A stretch of 64,000 bases of DNA, from contig CAKTVG010000008.1 in NCBI GenBank assembly GCA_934622035.1, forward strand, positions 20,218-84,217, written 5' to 3'. Below, piece after piece: positions 46,705-55,787 of the stretch (position 1 is the stretch's first letter; each line of letters opens with the position of its first letter). The position numbers and the translations under genes were made by a program. The stretch comes from an uncultured Oscillospiraceae bacterium (lineage in GTDB: Bacteria; Bacillota; Clostridia; Oscillospirales; Oscillospiraceae). The notes beneath the pieces are model-generated. The model did not search any database and had not been told where the DNA came from. It saw nothing but the letters and a program-made list of their open reading frames with translations.

Positions 46705-47427
46705 GTGGACGAGTTTCAGCTGCCGCATCGTCACGGCGAACACAGACATGCGGAAAATCTGTATCGTGAGCTGCAAAAAGTGGAGCATTTCAATGCGATT
46801 TCCGAAATATTCAAACAATTATCTGATCCGACGCGCGTGCGTATTTTCTGGCTGCTGAGCCACAGCGAGGAGTGTGTCATCAATCTGGCCGCGATGCTGG
46901 ACATGTCCAGCCCCGCCGTTTCGCACCATCTGCGCGCCCTGACGGAGAGCGGTTTGCTTGAAAGCCGCCGCGAAGGACGGGAGGTATATTACCGCGCGGC
47001 GGATACGGCGCAGATTCGTTCACTGCACGAGATCGTTGAGCAGGTCATGGACATCACCTGCCCGGAAAAGACGGTGGATTTTCAGGCGTCACAGGAGGAG
47101 ATCATCCGCAGTGTGCACAATTATCTGGTCGAGCACCTCTCCGAGCGCATTACGATCGAGGAGCTTTCCCACGAATTTCTGATGAATACCACCACACTCA
47201 AGCAGGCATTTAAAAAGGTGTACGGCGAGACGATCGCCATGCACATGAAACGCCACCGCCTGGAGGAGGCGGCATCCCTGCTGCTGCGTACGCAGAACGA
47301 CATCGCGGCGATTGCACAGGCGGTCGGCTATGAGAGCCAGAGCCGATTTACAACGGCGTTTAAGGAGGCCTATGGGGTCCTGCCGACGGAATACCGCCGC
47401 AGCCGCGGCGGCACACAGCTGCCCTGA
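46705..47427 (+). CDS. ArsR/SmtB metalloregulator fused to an AraC-type DNA-binding domain
   Basis: 240 residues from a GTG at 46705 with GGGAGGCGG upstream. A His-rich head (LPHRHGEHRHAENLY) is followed by an ArsR winged helix: FKQLSDPTRVRIFWLLSHSEECVINLAAMLDMSSPAVSHHLRAL and LLESRREGREVYYRAAD (about 28-110). Residues about 135-235 are an AraC double HTH: RITIEELSHEFLMNTTTLKQAFKKVYG and DIAAIAQAVGYESQSRFTTAFKEAYGVLPTEYRR. Cys in DITCPEK and the His cluster are candidate metal ligands. Two DNA-binding domains in one metalloregulator is unusual. Divergent from the HMA/ATPase operon. Confidence 0.9.
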   Translation: MDEFQLPHRHGEHRHAENLYRELQKVEHFNAISEIFKQLSDPTRVRIFWLLSHSEECVINLAAMLDMSSPAVSHHLRALTESGLLESRREGREVYYRAADTAQIRSLHEIVEQVMDITCPEKTVDFQASQEEIIRSVHNYLVEHLSERITIEELSHEFLMNTTTLKQAFKKVYGETIAMHMKRHRLEEAASLLLRTQNDIAAIAQAVGYESQSRFTTAFKEAYGVLPTEYRRSRGGTQLP

Positions 47428-47461
47428 GAGAAAAAAGTTGTGTGCGGTCGAAAGAAATTTC

Positions 47462-47490
47462 TTGACAAATGGGACTGCGTGTGTTATTCT
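47462..47490 (+). promoter_or_regulatory. promoter of tRNA-fMet
   Basis: -35 TTGACA (47462-47467, consensus), 17-nt spacer, -10 TATTCT (47485-47490), then about 30 nt to the tRNA. Confidence 0.85.
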
Positions 47491-47520
47491 ATATGAGCAC
47501 TAAAGAAAAGCGTTCTATAT

Positions 47521-47596
<76 letters not shown>

Positions 47597-47601
47597 AAAA
47601 A

Positions 47602-47635
47602 CCTCTTGAAATCTTCGGATTTCAAGAGGCTTTTC
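47602..47635 (+). terminator. terminator of tRNA-fMet
   Basis: Perfect 12-bp stem (47602-47613 with 47618-47629, loop TTCG) then TTTTC. Confidence 0.92.
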
Positions 47636-48208
47636 TTTGCATTTGGCTGGTTTTGGGGTGAAATAGTTGGGAGTGAATAAGGGAAAATCACTGTCAAAAC
47701 TGTTTGACCCATATTTTGACACATAATGGAACATCATACGGTGGACAAAACAGCATTTTTCAGAATCCAGCGTCCACTAAATTGGAAAATCCCATAATAA
47801 TTCAAAACTTTTGATAGATTTTCGTTGAGGAAAATTTGTGGAAAATCACATATGGGTCAACTGTTTTTGTTCACAAACTGGGGTATAAAGTACCCCCGCC
47901 TAAGCAAACATCCGAAAAAACCAACCTCCTGCGGACTATCGTAGCAACTGTCCGCAGGAGGTTTATTTGTTCTATTCGTTTTGTTAGTGCTTGCCTGGCG
48001 GGTATATGTATGCTTGTATGGTGGGGGTGTCTCCAACGCAGGATTCTAAATTTATCTTCTGTTTTTTAATCTTCAAAAATACTCTTGCAGAACTGTTTGC
48101 GCAATAGCTCCGCAGGAGGCTGTGCTTGTGTATTCCGTTTGGTTAGGTGCTATGACATTGTATGATTGGCGGAGCCATGTGCATGAAATGGCTGCAGTGT
48201 GAAATCCA
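47636..48208. other. gene-free stretch between tRNA-fMet and the LysR pair
   Basis: About 570 nt without a convincing gene and more AT-rich than the left side. It holds an 11-bp inverted repeat TTGACCCATAT (47704-47714) and ATATGGGTCAA (47850-47860), and a terminator-like 14-bp stem (47923-47936 with 47950-47963) followed by TATTTG. This may be a degraded island edge. Confidence 0.5.
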
Positions 48209-49102
48209 TCAGTATTCTTTGGGCGTAATCGTATTTTGAAATTCCTCAAAGAACAGCTTCGCTGCGCCATTGCCGGTTTCGTGGTAGTAGAGGTATTCAT
48301 CGAAGCGGCAATTGCGGTCGGAGATGCTGAGGGAAAAGGATTCAGAAGGGAGCAGATTTTTTGCGTACCGGGGGGCAATGCAGATTCCTTTGCCCATGGT
48401 GACCAAAAACAGCGCGGTGGAGAGGTTGTCAACCTTAATGCTGGATACCTGCCCCCGGGTGGCTTTCTGAACCAGCATCCAATTCTGGGCGTAGGGGCCA
48501 AACAGCTCCTCCGCATAGGGAACAATGATGGTCTGCCCGGCGAGCTGGTGCAAGGTTACGGCAGGAAGGGCCATCAGAGGATGCCCTGGTGGGAGCAAAG
48601 CAAAGGTTCCATGCCGCTGGGAAAGAACATGACTGACAGTGGATGGCAGGTCGTGGTAAACGCAGGGGGTGAAGAACAGGTCATATTGGGTAGTGACTTG
48701 GCTGGGTGTGCTGCCCATGTGTACATCATATTTCAGCTCAATATCGGGATACCGCTGCAAAAAGCCCTGAAAGAATTGCCGGATATGATTCGAATAGGAG
48801 AATTCCAGACCCATGCCGATTCGGATGGAACCCTGAGCGGGAATATTCTTGCTGCGAAGCCGACGCAGAACACTGTCGCATTTACCGAGCAGTTCTGGTG
48901 CCTCCTTCGCAAGTAATTTTCCGGCTTCTGTCAGTGCTACACCGTGAGTGGTGCGCAGGAACAGAGGAACACCCACTTCTTTTTCCAGTGATTGAATATG
49001 CTTGGTCAAGACGCTCTGAGAAACATACAACGCCTCGGCTGCCTTGCTGAAGCTTAATAGCTTGGATAGAACCAAGAACTCATATAGTCTGCTTGTATTC
49101 AC
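48209..49102 (-). CDS. LysR-family transcriptional regulator (distal)
   Basis: 297 residues from a GTG at 49102 preceded by AAGGAGG. N-terminal HTH: YEFLVLSKLLSFSKAAEALYVSQSVLTKHIQSLEKEVGVPLFLRTTHGVALTEAG. The effector domain from about 90 has LysR_substrate features (GSIRIGMGLEFSYSNHIRQFFQGFLQRYPDIEL; MGKGICIAPRYAKNLLP). Its start overlaps the end of the other LysR gene by 23 nt, so both are translated from one message. Together they probably control the divergent phenolic operon, sensing a substrate or product acid. Confidence 0.92.
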   Translation of the reverse strand: MNTSRLYEFLVLSKLLSFSKAAEALYVSQSVLTKHIQSLEKEVGVPLFLRTTHGVALTEAGKLLAKEAPELLGKCDSVLRRLRSKNIPAQGSIRIGMGLEFSYSNHIRQFFQGFLQRYPDIELKYDVHMGSTPSQVTTQYDLFFTPCVYHDLPSTVSHVLSQRHGTFALLPPGHPLMALPAVTLHQLAGQTIIVPYAEELFGPYAQNWMLVQKATRGQVSSIKVDNLSTALFLVTMGKGICIAPRYAKNLLPSESFSLSISDRNCRFDEYLYYHETGNGAAKLFFEEFQNTITPKEY

Positions 49103-49997
49103 GCTTGGCAACCTCCTTTGCAAAGTTTGGAAAATCTCTGGCAAAGGCTTGAACATCGGCTTTCGGATTTGCTTTGTCAAAGAAAAAACACATGGTTGCC
49201 GGATGGGGCAGGCCCGTAATCGGCAGGCAGACGGCATTGGGCGGGACATCCATCATAGGAGTAGGACGGAGCAGCAATCCTTTGCCCACCGGAACCAAGA
49301 GCTTATAAAACAAAGTGGAGGTATCGCCGTCATAGAGGGTATAGTGGATCCCGGAATCCTGAAGATTGCGAAGCTGGAAATCACGAATTGCGCTCTCCGC
49401 GGTGGGGGGATATAAGATGAACTGTTCCCTGTCAAGTTCCCGGATCGAGACCATCGTGCGGTTAGCCAGACGGTGACCGCGCGGCATGATGACAAAAGCT
49501 GTGGATGAAGACACGAAATTTCTGGACAGTCCTTTTGGCGCGAAATCCTCCATAACCGGCGCAAAGTAGATATCTACCGCTCCGGATTGCAGCCCATCCA
49601 TAATTCCAAAATGGGTGTCATCCAAAATCTCAATGCGGATGTCAGGATGGTTGATATTGAGCTGGTCGAGAAAAGGCCCGAGATACAGCGGCAGGTTGGA
49701 GCCTGTAATGGCAATGCGAAGCTGATGGTAGGTGTGTTCCTGAGCGGCGTGAATCTCCCGCTGCAATTTATGGCAACTGTCCAAAATCTCCAGCGCACTG
49801 GGAAGCAACTGCCGGCCGGCGGGCGTCAGAACCATGGCATCACGGGTGCGCGCAAACAATTGTGCTCCCAAATGTTCTTCAAATCCAATCAAACGCGCAC
49901 TCAAAGCGGCACCGGAGACACCAAGCTCCTGTGCCGCTTTTTTTATACTGCCGTGTTTTGCGATGGCAGCAAATTCAGCAAGACGATCAAAATCCAT
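49080..49997 (-). CDS. LysR-family transcriptional regulator (proximal, divergent to operon)
   Basis: 305 residues from ATG 49997 (GAGGTGCTT upstream). HTH: LAEFAAIAKHGSIKKAAQELGVSGAALSARLIGFEEHLGAQLFARTRDAMVLTPAG. The HTH is slightly atypical (SGAALSARL instead of SQPALS). Effector domain from about 92 (YHQLRIAITGSNLPLYLGPFLDQLNINHPDIRIEIL). LysR proteins usually regulate the divergently transcribed gene set, here the ABC/esterase/UbiD operon starting at 50268. Confidence 0.92.
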   Translation of the reverse strand: MDFDRLAEFAAIAKHGSIKKAAQELGVSGAALSARLIGFEEHLGAQLFARTRDAMVLTPAGRQLLPSALEILDSCHKLQREIHAAQEHTYHQLRIAITGSNLPLYLGPFLDQLNINHPDIRIEILDDTHFGIMDGLQSGAVDIYFAPVMEDFAPKGLSRNFVSSSTAFVIMPRGHRLANRTMVSIRELDREQFILYPPTAESAIRDFQLRNLQDSGIHYTLYDGDTSTLFYKLLVPVGKGLLLRPTPMMDVPPNAVCLPITGLPHPATMCFFFDKANPKADVQAFARDFPNFAKEVAKREYKQTI

Positions 49998-50267
49998 AAG
50001 CACCTCATAATATCAAAGAAACAGAATAACAACATCACGGATATTTTGGCGAATCTGTTCTGTTTGAGATTATTATATTTGGTAAAAACTGCTATGTCAA
50101 CAGCAAAAATAAATTAATAATCCCCAAAAACGCTCTACAAAAATCAAAATAACTGAATAGCAAGAAGGCAGGAAGCTGTTTCCTAATGCAAAAAGGGATG
50201 ATAAAATAGGGGCGTAAACAAGCAGGACGAAAAGTGCCTGAAAGAAAAAACATAGGAGGAACAAAAA
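49998..50267. promoter_or_regulatory. divergent control region, LysR pair versus phenolic operon
   Basis: 270 nt, AT-rich and gene-free. It holds a small palindrome AGGAA-GCTGT-TTCCT (50170-50184) and a candidate plus-strand -10 GATAAAAT near 50200, about 60 nt upstream of the binding-protein start. LysR sites are expected here; exact boxes are not certain. Confidence 0.45.
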
Positions 50268-52187
50268 ATGAAGAAGCTTATCAGTCTTTTGCTGGTTCTG
50301 GTGATGGTGGCTGGCTGCTTCGCCGGCTGCAGCGGAGGAAAAGAACAGTCGGAGGGCTCCAAGCTCATTGGCGTATGTATGCAGAACAAGTCCAGCTCCA
50401 TCACCGTGCTGCAGGAAGAGGCGCTCAGGGCAAAGTTTGAACCGCTGGGGTATGAGGTTCAGGTTGCATCTGCTGACGATAGCGCGTCCAACCAGAAAGC
50501 GCAGTTGGAGAATTTCATCCTGATGGGTGCGGAGATGATCATTGTTCTGCCCTGTGAGATTGAAGCCCTGGAGGACAGTCTGCTTTCCGCCCGGGAGGCA
50601 GGCATCAAGGTCGTCATCTCCGGCGGGACCGGAACCATCAGTGAGGATGCCTACAATGCTGTTTCCAGCGATGATGAGTACATGATTGGTATGTATGTCG
50701 CTTCCATTACCAAGACTTGGGTTGAGGAACACATGGATCCCAATGGCGAATGGGAAGTTTGCTTCCTGACATCCACCATTTCTGAAGACTCAAAACTGCG
50801 CTGTCTGGGTGAAGCTCAAATCCTGGAGCCGTGGCTGAAGAACGCCAAAGGCGAATATGTCACTCTGATGGGTGAAGTCGTAGACGAAGCAAACCGTATT
50901 GAGAACCCTGTTTATTGCGAAATGATCGCATCCCGTGTGGAAAGCCTTGAGGCAAGCTCTACGGAAATGGACATCTCCGGCGATAACCGAAATGTGGTTT
51001 CCGGTGTGCTGACCGAGAACGAAAAGGTTCGTGTCCTGATCGCTTACAACTCCCTGGCATCCGTTGCTGGTTCTCAGTACATTATGGATACCTATCCCGC
51101 TGATGAGCAGAAGGAATTTGCCTTCTTCTCCGGTGGTGTTATGGGTAACGAGTATGACTACCTGATTGGCTCTGTTACGGATGCGGCCGGTACTACCAGT
51201 GTATTCCGTGGAGCCTGTCAGTTCGGCGGCGGTGACGCGGCTGCCACGCTGGCTAATCTGGCGGAGAAGGTCATGTTTGGGGAGGCCGGTGTTGATTATG
51301 GCAAGTCCAATTCCAATTCCATCGGCCTGTACTATCCCATTGATGCAGAACTGAACGGCGGCAACGCTGCGTTGGTTTGCTTCGACACCCCCTCCTATAT
51401 TTCCGCTTATACCTACGAAGAGGTTCTGAACCATGACGGCCTGATGACCTATTGGGATGCAGCAAACGGCTACAATGAAAATATGCAGGAAAGCAGTCAG
51501 CCCGGCTCCGATGGCGGCGAGACGGTTGGCGGCGGTGCCATCCAGGGCGGTACGGCATACCTCTCCGTTCAGCCCGGTATCGGAGGCGATGAGACGCACG
51601 AGTTTGATTTGATGGAAGATGGCACCTGTCGATTCTTCCTGCCCGGCAGCACCATGATTACGGACGTCTATCAGGGAACATACACCATCGCCGGTGATGG
51701 TGTGACGGTTTCCGTCGAGGGCTTGGCCAACGTGGATCCCGCCTCTCCCTATACCACGCCCGGCCTGTGGCCCTATATTGATGGAACGACCGGCAACGCG
51801 ACCATTATCATCGATCCCGCAACCTGCACATATACGGTGCCTGGCGGCGAGGAAAGCAGCGAAGCAGGTGGAGAGGATGCACCTTCCGCTCCTGCTGGAG
51901 ATGGTGTTTACACTTACGATTACGAAGGCATGGGTGGCATGGAAACTGCGGAGATTGTCCTGAATGCGGATGGCACAGTGAACTTCCGACTGAAGGATCA
52001 CCCCATTATCACGGATGCTTATGCTGGAACCTACACCCGTGAGGGCGATGTAATCACCATTACCGGCCTTACCAATGTGGATGCTTCCTCTGAGTATCAG
52101 ATCCCCGGCCTGTGGGATTGGATTGTGGATGGCAACGCCACCATTACCATTGACGCAGCAGCCGGTACCTTTGCTCCCGCAGAATAA
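50268..52187 (+). CDS. sugar-type ABC substrate-binding lipoprotein with two C-terminal beta-domain repeats
   Basis: 639 residues, about 300 more than usual for the family. Signal with lipobox (MKKLISLLLVLVMVAG-C, possibly CFAG-C). A Peripla_BP_4 domain fills about 33-400 (KLIGVCMQNKSSSITVLQEEA; MGAEMIIVLPCEIEALEDSL). After an acidic Gly/Ser linker come two copies of a domain of about 85 residues. Copy one (about 440-525) has EDGTCRFFLPGSTMITDVY; copy two (about 558-639) has ADGTVNFRLKDHPIITDAY. Both end in TPGLW/IPGLWDW and a short Asp-Ala-Thr strand. The same domain heads the esterase at 56874. It presumably binds the imported phenolic glycoside or a surface partner. Confidence 0.9.
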   Translation: MKKLISLLLVLVMVAGCFAGCSGGKEQSEGSKLIGVCMQNKSSSITVLQEEALRAKFEPLGYEVQVASADDSASNQKAQLENFILMGAEMIIVLPCEIEALEDSLLSAREAGIKVVISGGTGTISEDAYNAVSSDDEYMIGMYVASITKTWVEEHMDPNGEWEVCFLTSTISEDSKLRCLGEAQILEPWLKNAKGEYVTLMGEVVDEANRIENPVYCEMIASRVESLEASSTEMDISGDNRNVVSGVLTENEKVRVLIAYNSLASVAGSQYIMDTYPADEQKEFAFFSGGVMGNEYDYLIGSVTDAAGTTSVFRGACQFGGGDAAATLANLAEKVMFGEAGVDYGKSNSNSIGLYYPIDAELNGGNAALVCFDTPSYISAYTYEEVLNHDGLMTYWDAANGYNENMQESSQPGSDGGETVGGGAIQGGTAYLSVQPGIGGDETHEFDLMEDGTCRFFLPGSTMITDVYQGTYTIAGDGVTVSVEGLANVDPASPYTTPGLWPYIDGTTGNATIIIDPATCTYTVPGGEESSEAGGEDAPSAPAGDGVYTYDYEGMGGMETAEIVLNADGTVNFRLKDHPIITDAYAGTYTREGDVITITGLTNVDASSEYQIPGLWDWIVDGNATITIDAAAGTFAPAE

Positions 52188-52197
52188 CAAGACCTTG

Positions 52198-52230
52198 AGG
52201 GTCACTCCCCAGGGAGTGACCCTTACCTTT
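52198..52230 (+). other. hairpin between binding protein and ATPase genes
   Basis: Perfect 11-bp stem (52198-52208 with 52213-52223), then TACCTTTTC. It is placed like the hairpin at 23107 and probably attenuates the downstream genes or protects the upstream message. Confidence 0.65.
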
Positions 52231-52249
52231 TCATAAAGGAGGCAGGTAA

Positions 52250-53716
52250 ATGCTTGAATTAAAGAATATCAGAAAAACTTATCCGGGCGTTGTGGCGCTG
52301 GACGGAATTTCTGTTTCCTTCAAACAGGGTGAAGTTCATGCCGTTATGGGGGAGAACGGTGCGGGTAAATCTACCCTGATTAAAATTATCTCCGGTGCAA
52401 TCAACCCCGATCCCGGCGCTGAGATCATCTTTGACGGGAAATCCTATCCGCAGATGACCCCTGCGTTGTCCGCTGAAAACGGCGTAGCCGTTATCTATCA
52501 GGATATCAATCTGGTCACCCCTATGACTGTGGCTGAGAATATGTTTATGGGCCGCAAGATGGGGAAAATCTACTCTAAGCGCCATTTGAATAAGCTGGCT
52601 CAGGAGATTTTTGACGAGTATGGCTTCCAGCTTGACCCGGCAATGCGTGTAGAACGGCTCAGTCCAGCCAACCAGCAGATGGTTGAAATCGCAAGAGCCA
52701 TTTCGAACAACGCTAAGATCATGATTATGGACGAGCCTACCGCCCCTTTGGCGGCCGCCGAAGTGGATCTGCTGTTTTCTGTCATTGCCAAGCTGAAAGC
52801 CAAGGGCGTGACGGTCATCTACATCTCCCACCGTATGGACGAGGTGTTCCAGGTCACCGAGCGTATCACCGTTCTCCGTGACGGTCAGTATGTGACTACC
52901 ATCAACACCGCCGACACAAACCGGCAGCAGTTGGTCAATCTGATGGTTGGTCGAGAGCTGAATGAAAACTTCCCCACTCGCAAAAGCCCTGTCGGTGAAG
53001 TGATGCTGGAGGCCAAAAATCTGACTGGAAACTCGGTCGAGAATATCAGTTTCCAGCTCCATAAGGGCGAAGTGCTTGGATTTGCCGGTCTGGTTGGCTC
53101 TGGTCGAAGTGAGACCATGGAGCTGATTTGCGGCGCCAAAAAGATGGATTCCGGCGAAGTTTGGATGAAAGGCAAGAAGATGCATATCACCTCCCCAGCT
53201 TCCGCCATTGCACATGGTATTGGTTTGATTCCCGAAGACCGTAAGGAGCAAGGGGTGATCCTCTTCAACACCGTGAAGTTCAATACCAGCCTGTCCGCTA
53301 TGCGCAAGCTGACCAAGCTGGGATTTATTAGCGGCAGAAAGAATAAGGAACTGGCAGAGAAATACCGCAGTGATCTGCGAATCAAGGTGCCCAATATCAA
53401 TCAGATGGTTATCAATCTTTCTGGTGGTAACCAGCAGAAGGTTGTCCTCGCCAAGACGCTGGCGGCTGACCCGGATGTGATTATCTTCGATGAACCCACC
53501 AAAGGTATTGATGTGGGTGCAAAGCAGGAAATCTACAACCTGATGAACGAATTGGTTGCGCAGGGAAAGGCCATTATCATGGTGTCCTCCGATATGGAGG
53601 AAATACTGGGAATGTCTGACCGGATCATCGTCCTGCACGAGGGAATGGTTTCCGGAGAACTGCAGCGCAGTGAATTTAGCCAGGAGCGGGTTCTTCAGCT
53701 TGCTTCTGGATTATAA
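52250..53716 (+). CDS. sugar-type ABC transporter ATP-binding protein
   Basis: 488 residues, two ATPase domains of the RbsA/MglA class. First: Walker A GENGAGKST, Q-loop IYQDINLVTPMTVAENMFMG, signature region LSPANQQMVEIARAI, Walker B MIMDEPTAPLA. Second: degenerate GLVGSGRSETME, LSGGNQQKVVLAKTL, VIIFDEPTKGIDVGAK. It pairs with the permease 14 nt downstream. Compared with the 23166 ATPase it has distinct sequence, so it belongs to a separate importer. Confidence 0.95.
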   Translation: MLELKNIRKTYPGVVALDGISVSFKQGEVHAVMGENGAGKSTLIKIISGAINPDPGAEIIFDGKSYPQMTPALSAENGVAVIYQDINLVTPMTVAENMFMGRKMGKIYSKRHLNKLAQEIFDEYGFQLDPAMRVERLSPANQQMVEIARAISNNAKIMIMDEPTAPLAAAEVDLLFSVIAKLKAKGVTVIYISHRMDEVFQVTERITVLRDGQYVTTINTADTNRQQLVNLMVGRELNENFPTRKSPVGEVMLEAKNLTGNSVENISFQLHKGEVLGFAGLVGSGRSETMELICGAKKMDSGEVWMKGKKMHITSPASAIAHGIGLIPEDRKEQGVILFNTVKFNTSLSAMRKLTKLGFISGRKNKELAEKYRSDLRIKVPNINQMVINLSGGNQQKVVLAKTLAADPDVIIFDEPTKGIDVGAKQEIYNLMNELVAQGKAIIMVSSDMEEILGMSDRIIVLHEGMVSGELQRSEFSQERVLQLASGL

Positions 53717-53730
53717 GGGAGGATACATAG

Positions 53731-54744
53731 ATGAACGAGAATAAATCCATCGGTGCCCGTTTAGGCGCTGCCGGCCGCCAGTTATATCAGGAAGGTACTG
53801 TCTATATTATTCTGGCAGTGCTGATTATCTTCTTCGGAATCATGAACCCTTTGTTCCTTACGGGACGAAACATTTATAATCTTGTGACACAGTCCACCTA
53901 TATCATCATTGCAGGTATGGGTATTTGCTTTGTTATGATCTCTGGCGGTATCGATCTGTCCGTTGGTAATCAGATGGCAGTCTGCGGCTGCACCGCTGCT
54001 ATCATTATGCTGGAAACAGACCTGCCCATTTGGACTATCTGGCCTATCTGTATTGCCGTTGGTTTTTTGATGGGAAGCCTGAACGGTATTATTGCTTCCA
54101 AGCTAAAGCTGTTCCCTCTGGTGGTTACGATTGCTACCTCTGAGGTATTTAAGGGCATCGTTTATACTATGACCAGCTCCAAATCTTATTCCGGTATGCC
54201 CAAAGAATTCCGGGCGCTGTATCTGCAGAAGTTTCTGGGTCTGCCGCTGGATGTTTACCTGGCGGTATTCATCGTGATCGCCACTTGGTTGCTGCTGAAT
54301 AAGACCCACTTCGGCCGCGATATTTTGGCAATTGGCGGCAATAAGGAATGCGCAAGACTTTCCGGCATTCGCGCAGACCTGATCCAGACCCTGTGCTTTT
54401 CCATCACCGGCGCTATTTTTGCCGTTGCAACCATCGATATGCTGGCTCAGCAGAACCAGACTTCCGCTACTACCGGCCCCGGCACGGAGATTACATGCCT
54501 GACCGCCGCCATTATCGGCGGCATCAGCATGAAAGGTGGAAAGGGCAATGTGGTCGGCATGGTGGCGGGCATTTTCGTCATGCAGATCATCTCCAACGGC
54601 ATGATGCTGGCCGGCTGGGGCACTTATACCCAGTATACCGTCAAGGGCCTGATTCTGATGGCGGCGATTGCTTTCGACGCGCTGAAGAGCCGTCCCAAGC
54701 CCATGGTACGCGTCCGCAAGGATGCTCCCGCTGCCACAAAGTAA
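53731..54744 (+). CDS. sugar-type ABC transporter permease
   Basis: 337 residues, about nine helices. BPD_transp_2 landmarks: MGICFVMISGGIDLSVGNQMAVCG (about 68-91), GGNKECARLSGIRADL (coupling loop) and AAIIGGISMKGGKGNVVGMVAGIF. Membrane channel of the island importer. ATG 53731 has GGGAGG upstream. Ends 13 nt before the first esterase gene. Confidence 0.95.
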   Translation: MNENKSIGARLGAAGRQLYQEGTVYIILAVLIIFFGIMNPLFLTGRNIYNLVTQSTYIIIAGMGICFVMISGGIDLSVGNQMAVCGCTAAIIMLETDLPIWTIWPICIAVGFLMGSLNGIIASKLKLFPLVVTIATSEVFKGIVYTMTSSKSYSGMPKEFRALYLQKFLGLPLDVYLAVFIVIATWLLLNKTHFGRDILAIGGNKECARLSGIRADLIQTLCFSITGAIFAVATIDMLAQQNQTSATTGPGTEITCLTAAIIGGISMKGGKGNVVGMVAGIFVMQIISNGMMLAGWGTYTQYTVKGLILMAAIAFDALKSRPKPMVRVRKDAPAATK

Positions 54745-54757
54745 GGAGGGAAATTCT

Positions 54758-55732
54758 ATGGAAATAAAGAAACCTCCTTTTGGAGAGCCTGCGCTGAATG
54801 GAAAGCCGCCTTTTGGTGACAAGCCCCCTATGGGGGATCATGGATTTGGCCATGGCGGCCCTCCCCCGGAATGGAAGCCCCCGATGGCAGACATTAGCTG
54901 GGTGAAACGAAAATTCCTGGATATTCCCTATGGGAAAGAAAGCCCTCGTCAGTGCTTTGACCTGTATCTGCCCGATGAAGGCAATGGCCCTTTCCCGCTG
55001 TTCACCCACATTCACGGTGGCGGCTTTGCCTTCGGCGACAAACGGGATGATCACATGGATGCCTATCTGGATGGCATCCAGCGTGGTTATGCGGTGGCCT
55101 CCATTGAATACCGGGTAGCCGGCGAAGCGGTTTTCCCTGCGGCGGTTCTGGACTGCCGGGAAGCGGTTCGGTATATCAAGAGCCACGCTGATGAGTACCA
55201 TGTGGACCCGAACCGCATCGCGGTTTTGGGCGGCTCCGCCGGCGGCAATCTGGCTGCCATGATCGGCATGAATGTGCCAAACGGTGCCTTCCCAGGCGAG
55301 GAGGGCAAAACCTACCCGGTGGAGCCCAATGTGCAGGTCTGTATCGACCAGTTTGGCCCAGTCCGCTTTGAGACCATGCGCTCTCAGGCCATCGCCAACG
55401 GTGTCAGCGAAGTCCATCCCAACACCGCCATGATGCCGGAGAGCAGATATCTGGGCGTTGATTTGAGCGCTGCGCCTGCAGAGCTTCTGAAAGCCGCTTA
55501 TCCTGCTACTTACGCCGGTGAGGACATGGCACCGATGCTGGTGCAGCATGGCACTGCGGATCACTTGGTCCCTTGGGCACAGTCTGAGGAATTTGTGAAG
55601 GACTTGCAGGCAAAGGGCCTTGCTCACAAGGTTACCTATGTGCCGCTGGAAGGCGCTGACCACGAGGACAAGCGTTTCACTGCAAAGGAAAACATGGATC
55701 TGGTGTTTGCTTTCATTGAAAAGCATATCTAA
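54758..55732 (+). CDS. alpha/beta-hydrolase esterase with Pro/Gly-rich N-terminus
   Basis: 324 residues from ATG 54758 (AAGGAGGG). The first 45 residues are low-complexity with repeated KPPFG/DKPPMG/PPPEWKPP units. Then a BD-FAE/HSL-type fold: oxyanion FTHIHGGGFAFGDKRDDH, nucleophile elbow VLGGSAGGNLAAM (Ser near 160), and DHLVPW plus GADHED (candidate Asp and His). No signal peptide, so cytoplasmic. The family includes feruloyl and other carbohydrate esterases, which suits the UbiD/UbiX genes in the same operon. The exact ester is unknown. Confidence 0.88.
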   Translation: MEIKKPPFGEPALNGKPPFGDKPPMGDHGFGHGGPPPEWKPPMADISWVKRKFLDIPYGKESPRQCFDLYLPDEGNGPFPLFTHIHGGGFAFGDKRDDHMDAYLDGIQRGYAVASIEYRVAGEAVFPAAVLDCREAVRYIKSHADEYHVDPNRIAVLGGSAGGNLAAMIGMNVPNGAFPGEEGKTYPVEPNVQVCIDQFGPVRFETMRSQAIANGVSEVHPNTAMMPESRYLGVDLSAAPAELLKAAYPATYAGEDMAPMLVQHGTADHLVPWAQSEEFVKDLQAKGLAHKVTYVPLEGADHEDKRFTAKENMDLVFAFIEKHI

Positions 55733-55736
55733 GGGT

Positions 55737-55775
55737 ACTCCGGCAGGCGGTGATGCTTCTGCCGGAGTGTCCTTT
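55737..55775 (+). other. terminator-like hairpin inside the operon
   Basis: Perfect 10-bp stem (55737-55746 with 55759-55768, 12-nt loop) followed by GTCCTTTTT, between two esterase genes. It probably gives partial termination or processing. Confidence 0.6.
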
Positions 55776-55787
55776 TTGGAGGTATTT

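Noticed and set aside
44616..46769. 717-codon plus-strand frame opposite the metal ATPase
   Set aside because: It runs antisense to all P-type ATPase motifs, crosses the HMA gene and the operator, and shows no domain pattern.
47602..47629. CRISPR repeat
   Set aside because: The palindrome is single and is the tRNA terminator. No repeat-spacer series was found anywhere in the window.
48073..48525. 150-codon minus-strand frame overlapping the distal LysR gene
   Set aside because: A different frame of the LysR 3' end; the LysR frame is supported by HTH and effector-domain motifs.
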